Shown here piece by piece: positions 8,590 through 16,680 of a DNA stretch of 41,916 bases. The DNA lies in the NCBI GenBank assembly GCA_902767845.1, contig CACXIV010000011.1:1-41916 (forward strand), in the 5' to 3' direction. Every line of letters begins with the position of its first letter. Positions within the stretch are counted from its first letter, which is position 1. Both the position numbers and the translations under genes were made by a program. The notes below the pieces were generated by a model that saw only the letters and a program-made list of their open reading frames with translations, was not told the origin of the DNA and ran no database searches. This DNA is from an uncultured Ruminococcus sp. (lineage in GTDB: Bacteria; Bacillota; Clostridia; Oscillospirales; Acutalibacteraceae).

Positions 8590-9529
8590 TATGCTTGTCC
8601 TCAATGCCCACTGTCCTCCTGATAACATACTGCGGAGAACGGTTGATACTGATGTATATTCTGCCGACATATTCGCCTATCATGCCGAGCAGCAGCATTA
8701 TCATACCGCCGATAAAGAGCATGACCGCCATGGTTGAGCTGTAGCCCAGCGGAGCGTTGGGATGAATAAAGAATTTATTGATGATAACGTAAATGCCGTA
8801 GATAAAACCGATCACCGCCGTTATGACTCCGACAAAGGTCGAGATCCTGAGCGGCTTGATCGAAAACGCGGTAAAGCCGTTTACCCAGAGCAGCAGCAGC
8901 TTGCCGAGCGTGTAGCCCGACTTTCCCTCGATGCGCTCGCGGTGGTGTACCTCTACGTTCTTGACCTTATTGGTGACTCTGAGCAGAAGTCCGCTGATGT
9001 AGGGGAAGGGGTTGGGGTAACGGAGCACCTCGTCAACGACATATCGCTTGCAGGCGAAGTAGCTCATGATCTTAAGCTTTTTGGGCTTGCCGATAAGCCA
9101 CTGAGCCATTTTGTCGTTTACCTTGCTGCCGAAATTGCGGAAGCCCGAGTGCATCTTTTCCTTGTACTTGGCGAAAACAAGGTCGCAGCTTTCGTCGAGG
9201 GCGTCGATCAGACTGAACATCTCGTTGGCGGGCGTCTGTCCGTCGTCGTCAAGTGCTACGGCGATGTCGCCGGTAACAAAAGAGAAACCGGTCATCAGCG
9301 CCGAATGTTGTCCGAAGTTGCGCGCGAGGTCGATACCCTTGATCTTGGGGTTCTTCGCGGCGAGCTTTGTTATTACGTCAAAAACTTTGTCGGGCGAGCT
9401 GTCGTTTACAAGGATGATCTCGTAGTCGTATCTGCCGTCTGCCTCGACGGTCGATACGATCTCGCTGACAACGGTGCCGACCGTATGCTCCGAGCCGTAG
9501 CACGGAATTACAAAAGATAATTTTTTCAT
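8582..9529 (-). CDS. GT2 family polyprenyl-phosphate glycosyltransferase with C-terminal membrane helices
   Basis: A 315-residue enzyme with a GT-A fold followed by two membrane helices (about residues 233-255 and 268-290), the architecture of ArnC, GtrB, YfdH and DPM1-like enzymes that load a sugar onto undecaprenyl phosphate on the inner face of the membrane. Visible motifs are VIPCYGSE near the N-terminus, Asp43 in VNDSSPD, the DDDGQ metal/catalytic cluster around 94-98, and ARNFGQHSALMTG (canonical RNFGhqaAl). The start ATG 9529 lies four bases after the preceding stop; a GTG at 9550 would overlap that gene and is less likely. The operon suggests the donor is a dTDP-4-acetamido-4,6-dideoxyhexose. 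Confidence 0.88.
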   Translation of the reverse strand: MKKLSFVIPCYGSEHTVGTVVSEIVSTVEADGRYDYEIILVNDSSPDKVFDVITKLAAKNPKIKGIDLARNFGQHSALMTGFSFVTGDIAVALDDDGQTPANEMFSLIDALDESCDLVFAKYKEKMHSGFRNFGSKVNDKMAQWLIGKPKKLKIMSYFACKRYVVDEVLRYPNPFPYISGLLLRVTNKVKNVEVHHRERIEGKSGYTLGKLLLLWVNGFTAFSIKPLRISTFVGVITAVIGFIYGIYVIINKFFIHPNAPLGYSSTMAVMLFIGGMIMLLLGMIGEYVGRIYISINRSPQYVIRRTVGIEDKHNG

Positions 9530-9533
9530 AAGG

Positions 9534-10052
9534 TTATTTACTCCACTCACTTTTAAGGATTGCCATAAATACCATGTCGTACGGGACGCCGTCGATTATG
9601 ACGTCGTCTTTGAAGGTTCCCTCGTACCTGAAGCCCGCCTTCTCGTAGCTCCTGATCGCCTGCTTGTTGTCGGCGAAAACTCTCAGGAACACGCGGTTCA
9701 TGCCGAGCTTTTCAAACGCGTAGTCAAGCGCGAGCTTTGCGGCGGCGGAGCCGATGCCCTTGCCGCGGCAGCTGTCCTCGCCGATAAAGATGCCGTATTC
9801 GCATTTTTTGTGCTCACGGTCGATATCGCGCAGATATACCGAGCCGACGTCCTGTCCGGACTCCGTGTCGACAATAATAAACTGAGCAACGTCGCCGGTC
9901 TCAACGCGGTTGTGAAGCCAGTTGAGGTGAGCCTCCTCGGTCAGCGGAGTCCTGTAGATGAAGTGCTCGTAAACCGAGGGAGTGTTTCTCCATCTGACTA
10001 TGTTGGCGGTGTCCGCCTCTGTCATTGGTCTGATCTTTACGTTGTTGTTCAT
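9534..10052 (-). CDS. GNAT-family N-acetyltransferase, probable dTDP-4-amino-sugar acetyltransferase
   Basis: A 172-residue GNAT protein. The acetyl-CoA binding motif A, CRGKGIGSAAAKLALDYAF, is clear, and the N-terminal part (IRPMTEADTANIVRWRNTPSV) with HLNWLHNR resembles the RimJ/RimL-like sugar acetyltransferases, including PseH. It is placed three bases after the aminotransferase gene and immediately before the GT2 gene. The natural inference is that it N-acetylates the 4-amino group made by WecE, the role WecD plays in enterobacterial common antigen synthesis. It is not clearly a WecD orthologue by sequence. The start ATG has AAAGGAT seven bases upstream. Confidence 0.85.
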   Translation of the reverse strand: MNNNVKIRPMTEADTANIVRWRNTPSVYEHFIYRTPLTEEAHLNWLHNRVETGDVAQFIIVDTESGQDVGSVYLRDIDREHKKCEYGIFIGEDSCRGKGIGSAAAKLALDYAFEKLGMNRVFLRVFADNKQAIRSYEKAGFRYEGTFKDDVIIDGVPYDMVFMAILKSEWSK

Positions 10053-10055
10053 ATG

Positions 10056-11186
10056 TTATCCTTTATAGAAGCTGTTTACCGTTTCAATGACGTGCTCGAT
10101 CTCCTCGTCCTTCAGTCCGTAGTACATCGGGAGCCTGAGCAGTCTGTCGCTTTCTTTGGTGGTGTATTTGTCCTCGCCGACGAACTCGCCGAATTTTTCT
10201 CCGGCAGGGGCGCTGTGGAGGGGTACATAGTGGAATACCGCACCTACGCCGTTTTCCTTAAGGTAGGAGATCAGCTTTGTCCTGACTTCAAGGTTTTCCG
10301 CCTTGAGGTAGAACATGTGCGCGTTGTGCTTGCACTCGGCAGGGATCACCGGACGGGTAACAAAGCCCTTGTTCTCGAGCTCCTCAAAGCCCTTGTAGTA
10401 TTTGTCCCATGTCGCGAGCCTGTTGTCGTTTATCGTATCGGCTTCGAGCAGCTGAGCCCAGAGGTAAGCCGCGTTCATGTCGCTGGGAAGGTAAGAGGAG
10501 CCTGCCTCTACCCATGTGTATTTATCGATCTGACCGCGCAGGAAGCGGCTTCTGTTCGTGCCCTTCTCGCGGATTATCTCGGCGAGCTCGATATTGTCCG
10601 CGTCCCTGATAAGGAGAGCGCCGCCCTCGCCCATGCTGTAGTTCTTTGTCTCGTGGAAGGAGTAGCAGCCGTAGTCGCCGATCGCTCCGAGAGCCTTGCC
10701 CTTGTACTCGGACATAACGCCCTGAGCGGCGTCCTCGCAGACCTTGAGGCCGTGTCTCGCGGCGATTTCCATGATAGTGTCCATTTCGCAGCCTACGCCG
10801 GCGTAGTGAACGGGTACGATCGCCTTTGTCTTGTCGGTGATCGCGTTCTCAATGAGCTTTTCGTCGATATTCATTGTGTCGGGACGGATGTCGACGAACT
10901 TGATCTTTGCTCCGCGCAGAACAAAAGCGTCGGCGGTGGATACAAAGGTGAACGAGGGCATGATGACCTCGTCGCCGGGCTTTATGTCCAGCAGCAGCGC
11001 CGCCATCTCAAGAGAGTGGGTGCAGGAGGTCGTAAGCAGAGCCTTTGAGGTGCCTGTTTTTTCCTCTATCCAGGCGTTGCACTTTTTGGTGAACTCACCG
11101 TCGCCGCAGATTTTTTTATTGTGTACGGCTTCCTTGATATACTCCAGTTCGGTGCCCAAAAAAGGAGGCGTGTTAAATGGGATCAT
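10056..11186 (-). CDS. wecE: dTDP-4-amino-4,6-dideoxygalactose transaminase
   Basis: PLP-dependent sugar aminotransferase (DegT/DnrJ/EryC1 family) that aminates dTDP-4-keto-6-deoxyglucose to dTDP-4-amino-4,6-dideoxygalactose (dTDP-Fuc4N) using glutamate. From memory it lines up closely with E. coli WecE/RffA: MIPFN.PP at the start, CGDG.FT, SCT.SLEMAALLLDI.PGDEVIMPS, DTMNIDE and EKGTNRS. The PLP lysine is Lys181 in FHETKNY when counted from ATG 11186. That start gives 376 residues, equal to the E. coli protein; an in-frame GTG at 11195 would add three residues and sits too close to the AGAAGGA site. It is the first gene of the operon, with a good promoter upstream. The product is converted onward by the GNAT next door. 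Confidence 0.94.
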   Translation of the reverse strand: MIPFNTPPFLGTELEYIKEAVHNKKICGDGEFTKKCNAWIEEKTGTSKALLTTSCTHSLEMAALLLDIKPGDEVIMPSFTFVSTADAFVLRGAKIKFVDIRPDTMNIDEKLIENAITDKTKAIVPVHYAGVGCEMDTIMEIAARHGLKVCEDAAQGVMSEYKGKALGAIGDYGCYSFHETKNYSMGEGGALLIRDADNIELAEIIREKGTNRSRFLRGQIDKYTWVEAGSSYLPSDMNAAYLWAQLLEADTINDNRLATWDKYYKGFEELENKGFVTRPVIPAECKHNAHMFYLKAENLEVRTKLISYLKENGVGAVFHYVPLHSAPAGEKFGEFVGEDKYTTKESDRLLRLPMYYGLKDEEIEHVIETVNSFYKG

Positions 11187-11242
11187 TACTTTCACTTTCC
11201 TTCTGAAAATTTAACATAATATTACATATTAATTCACCTAAC

Positions 11243-11271
11243 ATTATATTATAAATACTTATAAAAGTCAA
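11243..11271 (-). promoter_or_regulatory. Promoter of the wecE-rmlB operon
   Basis: On the minus strand, TTGACT (11266-11271) and TATAAT (11243-11248) are separated by exactly 17 bases. Transcription would start near 11236, about 50 bases before the wecE ATG. Confidence 0.82.
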
Positions 11272-11354
11272 TAAAAGCAAGCTTATTTAGCGCCTTTTCG
11301 ACACGATTTTCCGATTTCAACAAACGCGGGCTAAAACGCGCTCAAGCGTTGACT

Positions 11355-11531
11355 AAATTAAGCGAAAGCGACAAATGCTCATTTGTAAAAGTTATACAAA
11401 TCAAAGCCAAAAAACTCCGCCGGCGCGGAATTGAGCAAGGGTTTTTATTCGTTATTATAACCAAATTAAGCGTAGCAGATTCGTGCAATATGACGTAGAA
11501 AATTGGACAAAAGCATAAAAAACTCCGCCGG
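11355..11531. repeat. Imperfect direct duplication with 108-base period in the wecE-ptsI spacer
   Basis: AAATTAAGCG occurs at 11355 and 11463, and AAAAAACTCCGCCGG occurs at 11409 and 11517. Both pairs are offset by exactly 108 bases, while the sequence between them has diverged. Each copy ends in a GC-rich hairpin whose minus-strand flank is a T-run, so a terminator module may have been duplicated. The rest of the 11280-11580 spacer holds no gene that I can see. Confidence 0.5.
11408..11430 (-). terminator. Second, shorter minus-strand terminator-like hairpin
   Basis: Read on the minus strand, TTCCGC and GCGGAG flank a short loop and are followed by TTTTTT. It is the weaker copy of the terminator at 11517-11548 and may back it up. 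Confidence 0.5.
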
Positions 11532-11548
11532 GTCGTCCCGGCGGAGTG
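11517..11548 (-). terminator. Terminator of the fructose PTS operon
   Basis: On the minus strand an 11-bp GC-rich stem (ACTCCGCCGGG with its complement) and a short loop are followed by TTTTTT. It lies 38 bases beyond the ptsI stop. Confidence 0.92.
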
Positions 11549-11586
11549 TGATGGGAAAATAAAACAGGAGAGAAAATGAAAATGAA

Positions 11587-13287
11587 TTATACTACCGTGT
11601 CAAGGTAGTCAATGATCTCTTTCTCGGTGGTGAAGGCCATTACCTTTTCGGTCACGGCGTCAGCCTCGGCCTTTGTCCACTTGGCTATGTTCTTTCTGAC
11701 CTTGAGCACGGACGGAGCCGATACGCTGAATTCGGTCAGGCCGAACGAGATGAGCAGCGGTATCATCTGCGGATTGGCGGCAGCCTCGCCGCACATTCCT
11801 ACGGGGATACCCTTTGCTCTCGCGCAGGTGATGATGCGCCTGATCATCCTCAAAACGCTGGGCTGGAACGGAGAGTACAGATACTCAACGTCGCTGTTGC
11901 CTCTGTCGGCCGCCATTGTGTAGCCGGTCAGGTCGTTTGTGCCAATACTGAAGAAATCGGCTTCCTCCGCGAGCAGATCGGCAATAACGCCCGAAGCTGC
12001 GGTCTCTGTCATAACGCCGACCTCGATATTCTCGTTAAATTCAATTCCGGAGGCGCGGAGATCGTTTTTGGCTTCCTCAACAAGGGCTTTGCCTTCTCTG
12101 AGCTCCTCTACCGCGGTAATGAGCGGGAACATGATGCGGATATCGCCGAAGGCGCTCGCTCTGAGTATCGCCTTGATCTGCGACTTGAACATGTCGCGGT
12201 TCCTCAGACAGTAGCGGATAGCGCGGAAGCCCATAAACGGATTCTCCTCTTTTTCGAGTCCGAGATAGGGGATCTCCTTGTCGCCGCCGATGTCGAGAGT
12301 CCTTATGATGAGCGGCTTGCCCTTGAGGATCAGCGAAGCCTGCTTGTAGGCGTCAAACTGCTCGTCCTCGGAGGGGAGCGCGCTCCTGTCCATGAACAGG
12401 AACTCTGTTCTGAAAAGTCCGACGCCCTCGCCGTCGGCGTCGACAGCCTTTACGGCGTCCTTGGGGGTGCCGATGTTGCAGAACAGCTCGTACTCCGTTC
12501 CGTCCGCGTTGGCGGTGGCTTTTCCTCTGTAATTCTCAAGCTCGCGGCGCTCTCTTAAAAACGCCTCGCGCTTTGCGGTATATTCTTCGATCTGAGTCTG
12601 ATCGGGAGCGGTGATGACGCTGCCGTTGTCGCCGTCTACGATCACCTGCTCGCCGGTGGAAAGCTGAGCCACTGCGTTGGGAACGCTCAGCACGGCAGGG
12701 ATCTCAAGCGCTCTCGCCAGAATTGCGGAGTGAGAGGTCTTGCTGCCTGTTTCGGTGATGATACCTACGATATTTTCTTTCTTAATGCCTGCCGTCATCG
12801 ACGGGGTGAGCTCCCTGCATACGAGCACAGTGCCTGCCGGCGCGTCGCTTATCTTTACCTCCTCGACTCCCAAAAGGATCGAGAGGATGCCGTCGCGGAT
12901 ATCCTTTACGTCTGCGGCGCGCTGCATAGTAAGGTCGTCTCCGGTGGCGGAGAACATGTCGATGAACATTTTGCAGATCTGCTCGACAGCGGCTTCGGCG
13001 CACTGGTGAGCCTTGATAAGGTTTTCTATCTCGCCGCCCATGAACGGGTCGCGGATGATGGCGATATGTCCGAGGAGTATCTCAGCCTCCTTCTCGCCGG
13101 TTGACTGACGGATCGCGTCCGCCTGAGCCATGGTGTTGTCGCAGAATTTATCGACCGAGCCGCGGTAGCGCTCAAGCTCGGCTTCAATATCGGTAACCTC
13201 TTTAGGGGTGTATTCAAGGGTCTGTTCCTTGATGATCATAACTCTTCCGATGCCGATACCCTCGGAAGCGCCGATACCGTTTAGCAT
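11587..13287 (-). CDS. ptsI: Phosphoenolpyruvate-protein phosphotransferase, PTS enzyme I
   Basis: General PTS enzyme that takes phosphate from phosphoenolpyruvate onto a histidine and passes it to HPr in the cytosol. The protein has 566 residues, the usual size. The swivelling-domain active site is GSKTSHSAILAR, with His186 as phosphorylated residue. The PEP-binding barrel shows EGVGLFRTEFLFMDR, FRAIRYCL and GMCGEAAANP with the conserved Cys near residue 500. ATG 13287 is preferred to a GTG at 13296 because GAGGTG lies seven bases upstream of it. It is the last gene of the fru operon, 59 bases after ptsH, and ends at a strong terminator. Confidence 0.97.
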   Translation of the reverse strand: MLNGIGASEGIGIGRVMIIKEQTLEYTPKEVTDIEAELERYRGSVDKFCDNTMAQADAIRQSTGEKEAEILLGHIAIIRDPFMGGEIENLIKAHQCAEAAVEQICKMFIDMFSATGDDLTMQRAADVKDIRDGILSILLGVEEVKISDAPAGTVLVCRELTPSMTAGIKKENIVGIITETGSKTSHSAILARALEIPAVLSVPNAVAQLSTGEQVIVDGDNGSVITAPDQTQIEEYTAKREAFLRERRELENYRGKATANADGTEYELFCNIGTPKDAVKAVDADGEGVGLFRTEFLFMDRSALPSEDEQFDAYKQASLILKGKPLIIRTLDIGGDKEIPYLGLEKEENPFMGFRAIRYCLRNRDMFKSQIKAILRASAFGDIRIMFPLITAVEELREGKALVEEAKNDLRASGIEFNENIEVGVMTETAASGVIADLLAEEADFFSIGTNDLTGYTMAADRGNSDVEYLYSPFQPSVLRMIRRIITCARAKGIPVGMCGEAAANPQMIPLLISFGLTEFSVSAPSVLKVRKNIAKWTKAEADAVTEKVMAFTTEKEIIDYLDTVV

Positions 13288-13346
13288 GTTGATCACCTCA
13301 TTTTTCTTTAGGTGTTAATTAAGGATTAAGGGTATACCGGACGCGT

Positions 13347-13610
13347 TTATTCGCCCAGTCCGCTCTCGATCATCTGAACGGCCTCTGCCAGAGCCTCGTT
13401 CTCGTCGGGGCCGTCGCATACCAGCTCGATCTCGCAGCCGCACTTGATGCACGCAGCTATGATGTTGAGCAGGCTCTTCGCGTTGTAGTCGTTGCCGTTG
13501 AACTTGATCGTTACGCTTGACGAATATTTAGCCATTGCCTGAGCGAATACGGAAGCCGGACGCATGTGGAAGCCCTGAGCGTTTACGAGTGTTACTTTTT
13601 TGGATACCAT
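13347..13610 (-). CDS. ptsH: Phosphocarrier protein HPr
   Basis: An 87-residue small phosphocarrier that relays phosphate from enzyme I to the fructose permease. The active-site histidine is His15 in NAQGFHMRPAS, and the regulatory Ser46 (KS at 45-46) is retained, so control by HPr kinase/phosphorylase is possible. The stretch after Ser46 (LLNIIAACIKCG) differs from the usual IMGVMSLGI and is cysteine-rich, which is mildly unusual. ATG 13610 has AAGGAG eight bases upstream; longer in-frame openings have no support. It lies between fruA and ptsI. Confidence 0.95.
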   Translation of the reverse strand: MVSKKVTLVNAQGFHMRPASVFAQAMAKYSSSVTIKFNGNDYNAKSLLNIIAACIKCGCEIELVCDGPDENEALAEAVQMIESGLGE

Positions 13611-13650
13611 AATCAAATCTCCTTTGCGTAAAAAAATGTGTTTATTATTC

Positions 13651-13674
13651 GGGCGGACAAAGGCTTGCCCGCCC
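13651..13674 (-). promoter_or_regulatory. Intercistronic hairpin between fruA and ptsH
   Basis: GGGCGG (13651-13656) pairs with CCGCCC (13669-13674). On the coding (minus) strand no T-run follows directly, so it is more likely an mRNA processing or stability element than a terminator. It may set ptsH-ptsI levels relative to fruA. Confidence 0.45.
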
Positions 13675-13688
13675 TTTTGATTCAAATA

Positions 13689-15653
13689 TTATTTCTTGAG
13701 CGGTCTCTTGAGGATAGCGAGCATGAACATGCCGAGCACCGAGCCGATGAGAAGAGCGAGGAAGTAAAGCAGCGGATTGCCGATAGTCGGGAGTACGAAG
13801 ATACCGCCGTGAGGAGCCATGAGCGTGCAGCCGAACAGCGCCGACAGCGCGCCTGCTGCGGCCGAGCCGACAACGCAGGACGGGATGACCTGCAGCGGAT
13901 GACCGGCGGCGTAGGGGATAGCGCCCTCGGTAATGAAGCTGAGACCCATAATGAAGTTTACGGGACCGCTCTTTCTCTCTTCATCAGTCCATCTGTTTCT
14001 GAAAATAGTTGTTGACAGCGCGATAGCGATCGGGGGAACCATACCGCCGACCATAACGGCAGCCATGATCATGTATGTAGCCGTGCTGGGCGAGTTGGCG
14101 AGCAGACCGGCAGCGGTTACGTAAGCAGCCTTGTTGAACGGGCCGCCCATATCTATAGCCATCATTCCGGCGAGCAGAGCGCAGAGAGGAACTATGAGAG
14201 CCGGGTTCTTTGCCATTTCGTTAACGCCGTTTGTCATACCGGTGTTGATAAGACCCATGATCGGGTTGACGGCGCACATCATAACAGCTACAATGCCCAA
14301 GCCTGCGAGCGGATAAAGCAAAATAGGTTTAATGCCTTCAAGCGCTTGCGGTAAATGGCTGCATAGCTTTTCAAACATTTTGAGTAGCCAGCCTGCGATA
14401 AAGCCTGCGAGCAGAGCGCCCAGGAAACCTGAAACAGCCGTTTTGTCTCCTGCGGGTGCCAGGAAGGTCGAGCCGTTAGCGGCGAGGAAACCGCCGACCA
14501 TACCGACAAGCAGACCGGGACGATCCGCGATAGACCTGGCGATGAAACCCGCGAGAATAGGCAGCATCAGGGTGCTCATAGCAAAGCCGCCCATTGTCTT
14601 GAACCACGCGGCAACGGGCGTTACCGAACCGAAGATGTTATCACCGGCTTCGTTGTACGCTGTTGCGGCGTCAACGCCGGAGAACGAGTCGATCAGGAAC
14701 GCGATGGCGATAAAGATACCGCCGGCTACAACGAACGGAAGCATGTGCGATACGCCGTTCATCAGGTGCTTGTAGAGCTTTCTGCCGAAGCTCTCGTTAT
14801 CGGCGGGGCCTTCCGAGGCGCTTGCGGCCTTGTCGGAATGGAATACGGGAGCCTCGCCGTTGACTATCTTGTTGATCAGTTCCTCGGGCTTGTGGATGCC
14901 GTCGGCTACCTTTGTCGAGTAAACGGGCTTGCCGTTGAAGCGTGCGGTCTCAACGCTCTTGTCGGCGGCTATGATGATGCCGTCGCAGTTGGCGATCTCC
15001 TCAGCGGTCAGAACATTCTTCGCGCCGCCGGAGCCGTTTGTCTCTACCTTGATCGTGATACCCATGGCTTCGCCTGCCTTGGCAAGAGCCTCGGCTGCCA
15101 TGTAGGTGTGGGCGATACCGGTCGGGCAGGCTGTTACCGCCAGAACGCGGTAGCCTTCCTTCTTGGCCTCGGCAGGAGCCGCGGCTTCGTCCGGGAATTG
15201 CTTTGTTTCCTGATCGTCGATGATCTTTAGGAACTCGTCGGGGGTTTTCGCAGCCTTGAGCTTAGCGGTGAAGTCCTCGTGCATGAGCATTTGCATCAGT
15301 CTTGCGAGCACTTCAAGGTGAACGTCGCCGTCGGTCGTCGCGGCGATCATAAAGATAAGCTTGCAGGGCTGTCCGTCGGGCGAATCGTAGTCAACACCGC
15401 CCGGAACGGTGATCGCTGAGAGAGCCGGAGCCTTTACGGCTTCGCTCTTGGCGTGGGGTATCGCTACCTCCATGCCGATAGCGGTAGTACCCATTTGCTC
15501 GCGGGCAAGGATGCCTTCCTTGTACGCCGCGGCGTCAGAGAGATTACCGCTTGACTCGTGTAGATCCACGAGCTTGTCGATAGCTTCGCCCTTGTCCTTT
15601 ACCGAGACGCCAAGAGCGATGCTTTGCTTTTTAAGCAGGTCGGTTATGCGCAT
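13689..15653 (-). CDS. fruA: PTS fructose transporter, fused EIIA-EIIB-EIIC
   Basis: Membrane permease that imports fructose and delivers fructose-1-phosphate. The 654 residues carry, in order, EIIA (about 1-150, phosphorylated His67 in AIPHAKSEAV), a linker rich in Ala/Glu, EIIB (about 167-265, active Cys176 in TACPTGIAHTYMAAEAL) and EIIC (about 290-654, many membrane helices with GGIFIAIAF, GGFLAANGSTFLAP and AAPHGGIFV-like segments). The A-B-C order is common in Firmicutes FruA. The start ATG has a near-perfect AAGGAGG. It follows fruK by 106 bases and precedes ptsH by 78. Confidence 0.96.
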   Translation of the reverse strand: MRITDLLKKQSIALGVSVKDKGEAIDKLVDLHESSGNLSDAAAYKEGILAREQMGTTAIGMEVAIPHAKSEAVKAPALSAITVPGGVDYDSPDGQPCKLIFMIAATTDGDVHLEVLARLMQMLMHEDFTAKLKAAKTPDEFLKIIDDQETKQFPDEAAAPAEAKKEGYRVLAVTACPTGIAHTYMAAEALAKAGEAMGITIKVETNGSGGAKNVLTAEEIANCDGIIIAADKSVETARFNGKPVYSTKVADGIHKPEELINKIVNGEAPVFHSDKAASASEGPADNESFGRKLYKHLMNGVSHMLPFVVAGGIFIAIAFLIDSFSGVDAATAYNEAGDNIFGSVTPVAAWFKTMGGFAMSTLMLPILAGFIARSIADRPGLLVGMVGGFLAANGSTFLAPAGDKTAVSGFLGALLAGFIAGWLLKMFEKLCSHLPQALEGIKPILLYPLAGLGIVAVMMCAVNPIMGLINTGMTNGVNEMAKNPALIVPLCALLAGMMAIDMGGPFNKAAYVTAAGLLANSPSTATYMIMAAVMVGGMVPPIAIALSTTIFRNRWTDEERKSGPVNFIMGLSFITEGAIPYAAGHPLQVIPSCVVGSAAAGALSALFGCTLMAPHGGIFVLPTIGNPLLYFLALLIGSVLGMFMLAILKRPLKK

Positions 15654-15759
15654 AATTTTCCTCCTTGTTTTTGAATTTTTAATATTTTAATCGGGCTTGC
15701 GGCGAACCGGACGCGTTGTTGCAATACTCTGTGGCGCGTTCCGCTCCGCTTTTGCATGA

Positions 15760-16680
15760 TCAGGATTCAAACTGTTCCTCAAATTTTTTAAGCAGCTCGT
15801 CGATCTTTTCTCTTGTGGCGAGTCCGCTCAAAAACGCGGTGGCGTTGCCGCAGACGCTTCCGAGCTTTAAGGCGTAGGGATAGCTCTGCGTTTTTTCGTA
15901 GCCCGCTACAAAGCCGGCTACCATCGAGTCGCCCGAGCCTACCGTATTGATCACCTTTTCCTTTAGAACGCCTGCCTTGTATTTGCCGCCGTTCTCGTCT
16001 ATCAGCATGGCGCCCTCGCCGCCGAGCGAGATCAGCACGTTGCGCGCGCCCAGCTTTTGGAGCTCCTTGGCGTACTTTTCGATATCGTCCTCGGTCTTGA
16101 CCTCGGCGTCGAATATCTCGGAAAGCTCCTGGCGGTTAGGCTTGATCAAAAACGGCTTGTACTTTAGCGAGTTCACGAGCAGCTTTTTGGTGGCGTCAAC
16201 AACGATATTGACCTTTTTGCGGCTGATGCGTTCGAGCATCCTTTCGTAAACGTCGTCGGGCATGGTGTTGGGTATGCTTCCGGCGAGGATAAGGGTGTCT
16301 CCGCTTGAGATACGGTCGATCTTCTGCAGCAGCCTTTCGAGCTCGGAATCGTCGATATGAGGTCCCTGGCAGTTGATCTCGGTCTCTTCGCCTGCCTTGA
16401 TCTTGATGTTTATTCTTGAGATACCGTGTTTAAGCTTAATAAAATCCGTAATAATGCGGTCGTTGCGGATTCCCTTTTCAATGGCTTCACCGGTGAAGCC
16501 CGCCACAAATCCGTAAGCGGTGCTGTCGAGTCCGAGCTCGGCCAGAACGCAGGAGACGTTTATCCCCTTGCCGCCGAAGTAATACTCCTCGCTTGTGGTG
16601 CGGTTGGTGATGCCGCTGGTGAGCTTGTCGAGCCTGACGACATAGTCGATCGAGGGGTTGAGAGTAACTGTGTAAATCAA
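15760..16680 (-). CDS. fruK: 1-phosphofructokinase
   Basis: PfkB-family cytosolic kinase that converts fructose-1-phosphate to fructose-1,6-bisphosphate. The 306 residues match the family. FGGKGINVS around residues 35-43 is the substrate-binding signature, KPNRQEL is at 180-186, and GSGDSMVAGF holds the catalytic base Asp251. Translation starts at TTG 16680: AAGGAGG lies seven bases upstream, and no other start fits MIYTVTLNPSIDY, the family's usual beginning. The start overlaps the fruR stop by four bases, so expression is coupled to the repressor gene. Confidence 0.95.
   Translation of the reverse strand: MIYTVTLNPSIDYVVRLDKLTSGITNRTTSEEYYFGGKGINVSCVLAELGLDSTAYGFVAGFTGEAIEKGIRNDRIITDFIKLKHGISRINIKIKAGEETEINCQGPHIDDSELERLLQKIDRISSGDTLILAGSIPNTMPDDVYERMLERISRKKVNIVVDATKKLLVNSLKYKPFLIKPNRQELSEIFDAEVKTEDDIEKYAKELQKLGARNVLISLGGEGAMLIDENGGKYKAGVLKEKVINTVGSGDSMVAGFVAGYEKTQSYPYALKLGSVCGNATAFLSGLATREKIDELLKKFEEQFES

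Noticed and set aside
9810-11048. A 412-codon plus-strand open frame
   Set aside because: It is antisense to the GNAT and wecE genes, which match known families over their full lengths.
13336-15717. Identical 12-mer ACCGGACGCGTT in two spacers of the fru operon (13336 and 15706)
   Set aside because: In 40 kb many 12-base matches occur by chance, and no structure or function goes with it.
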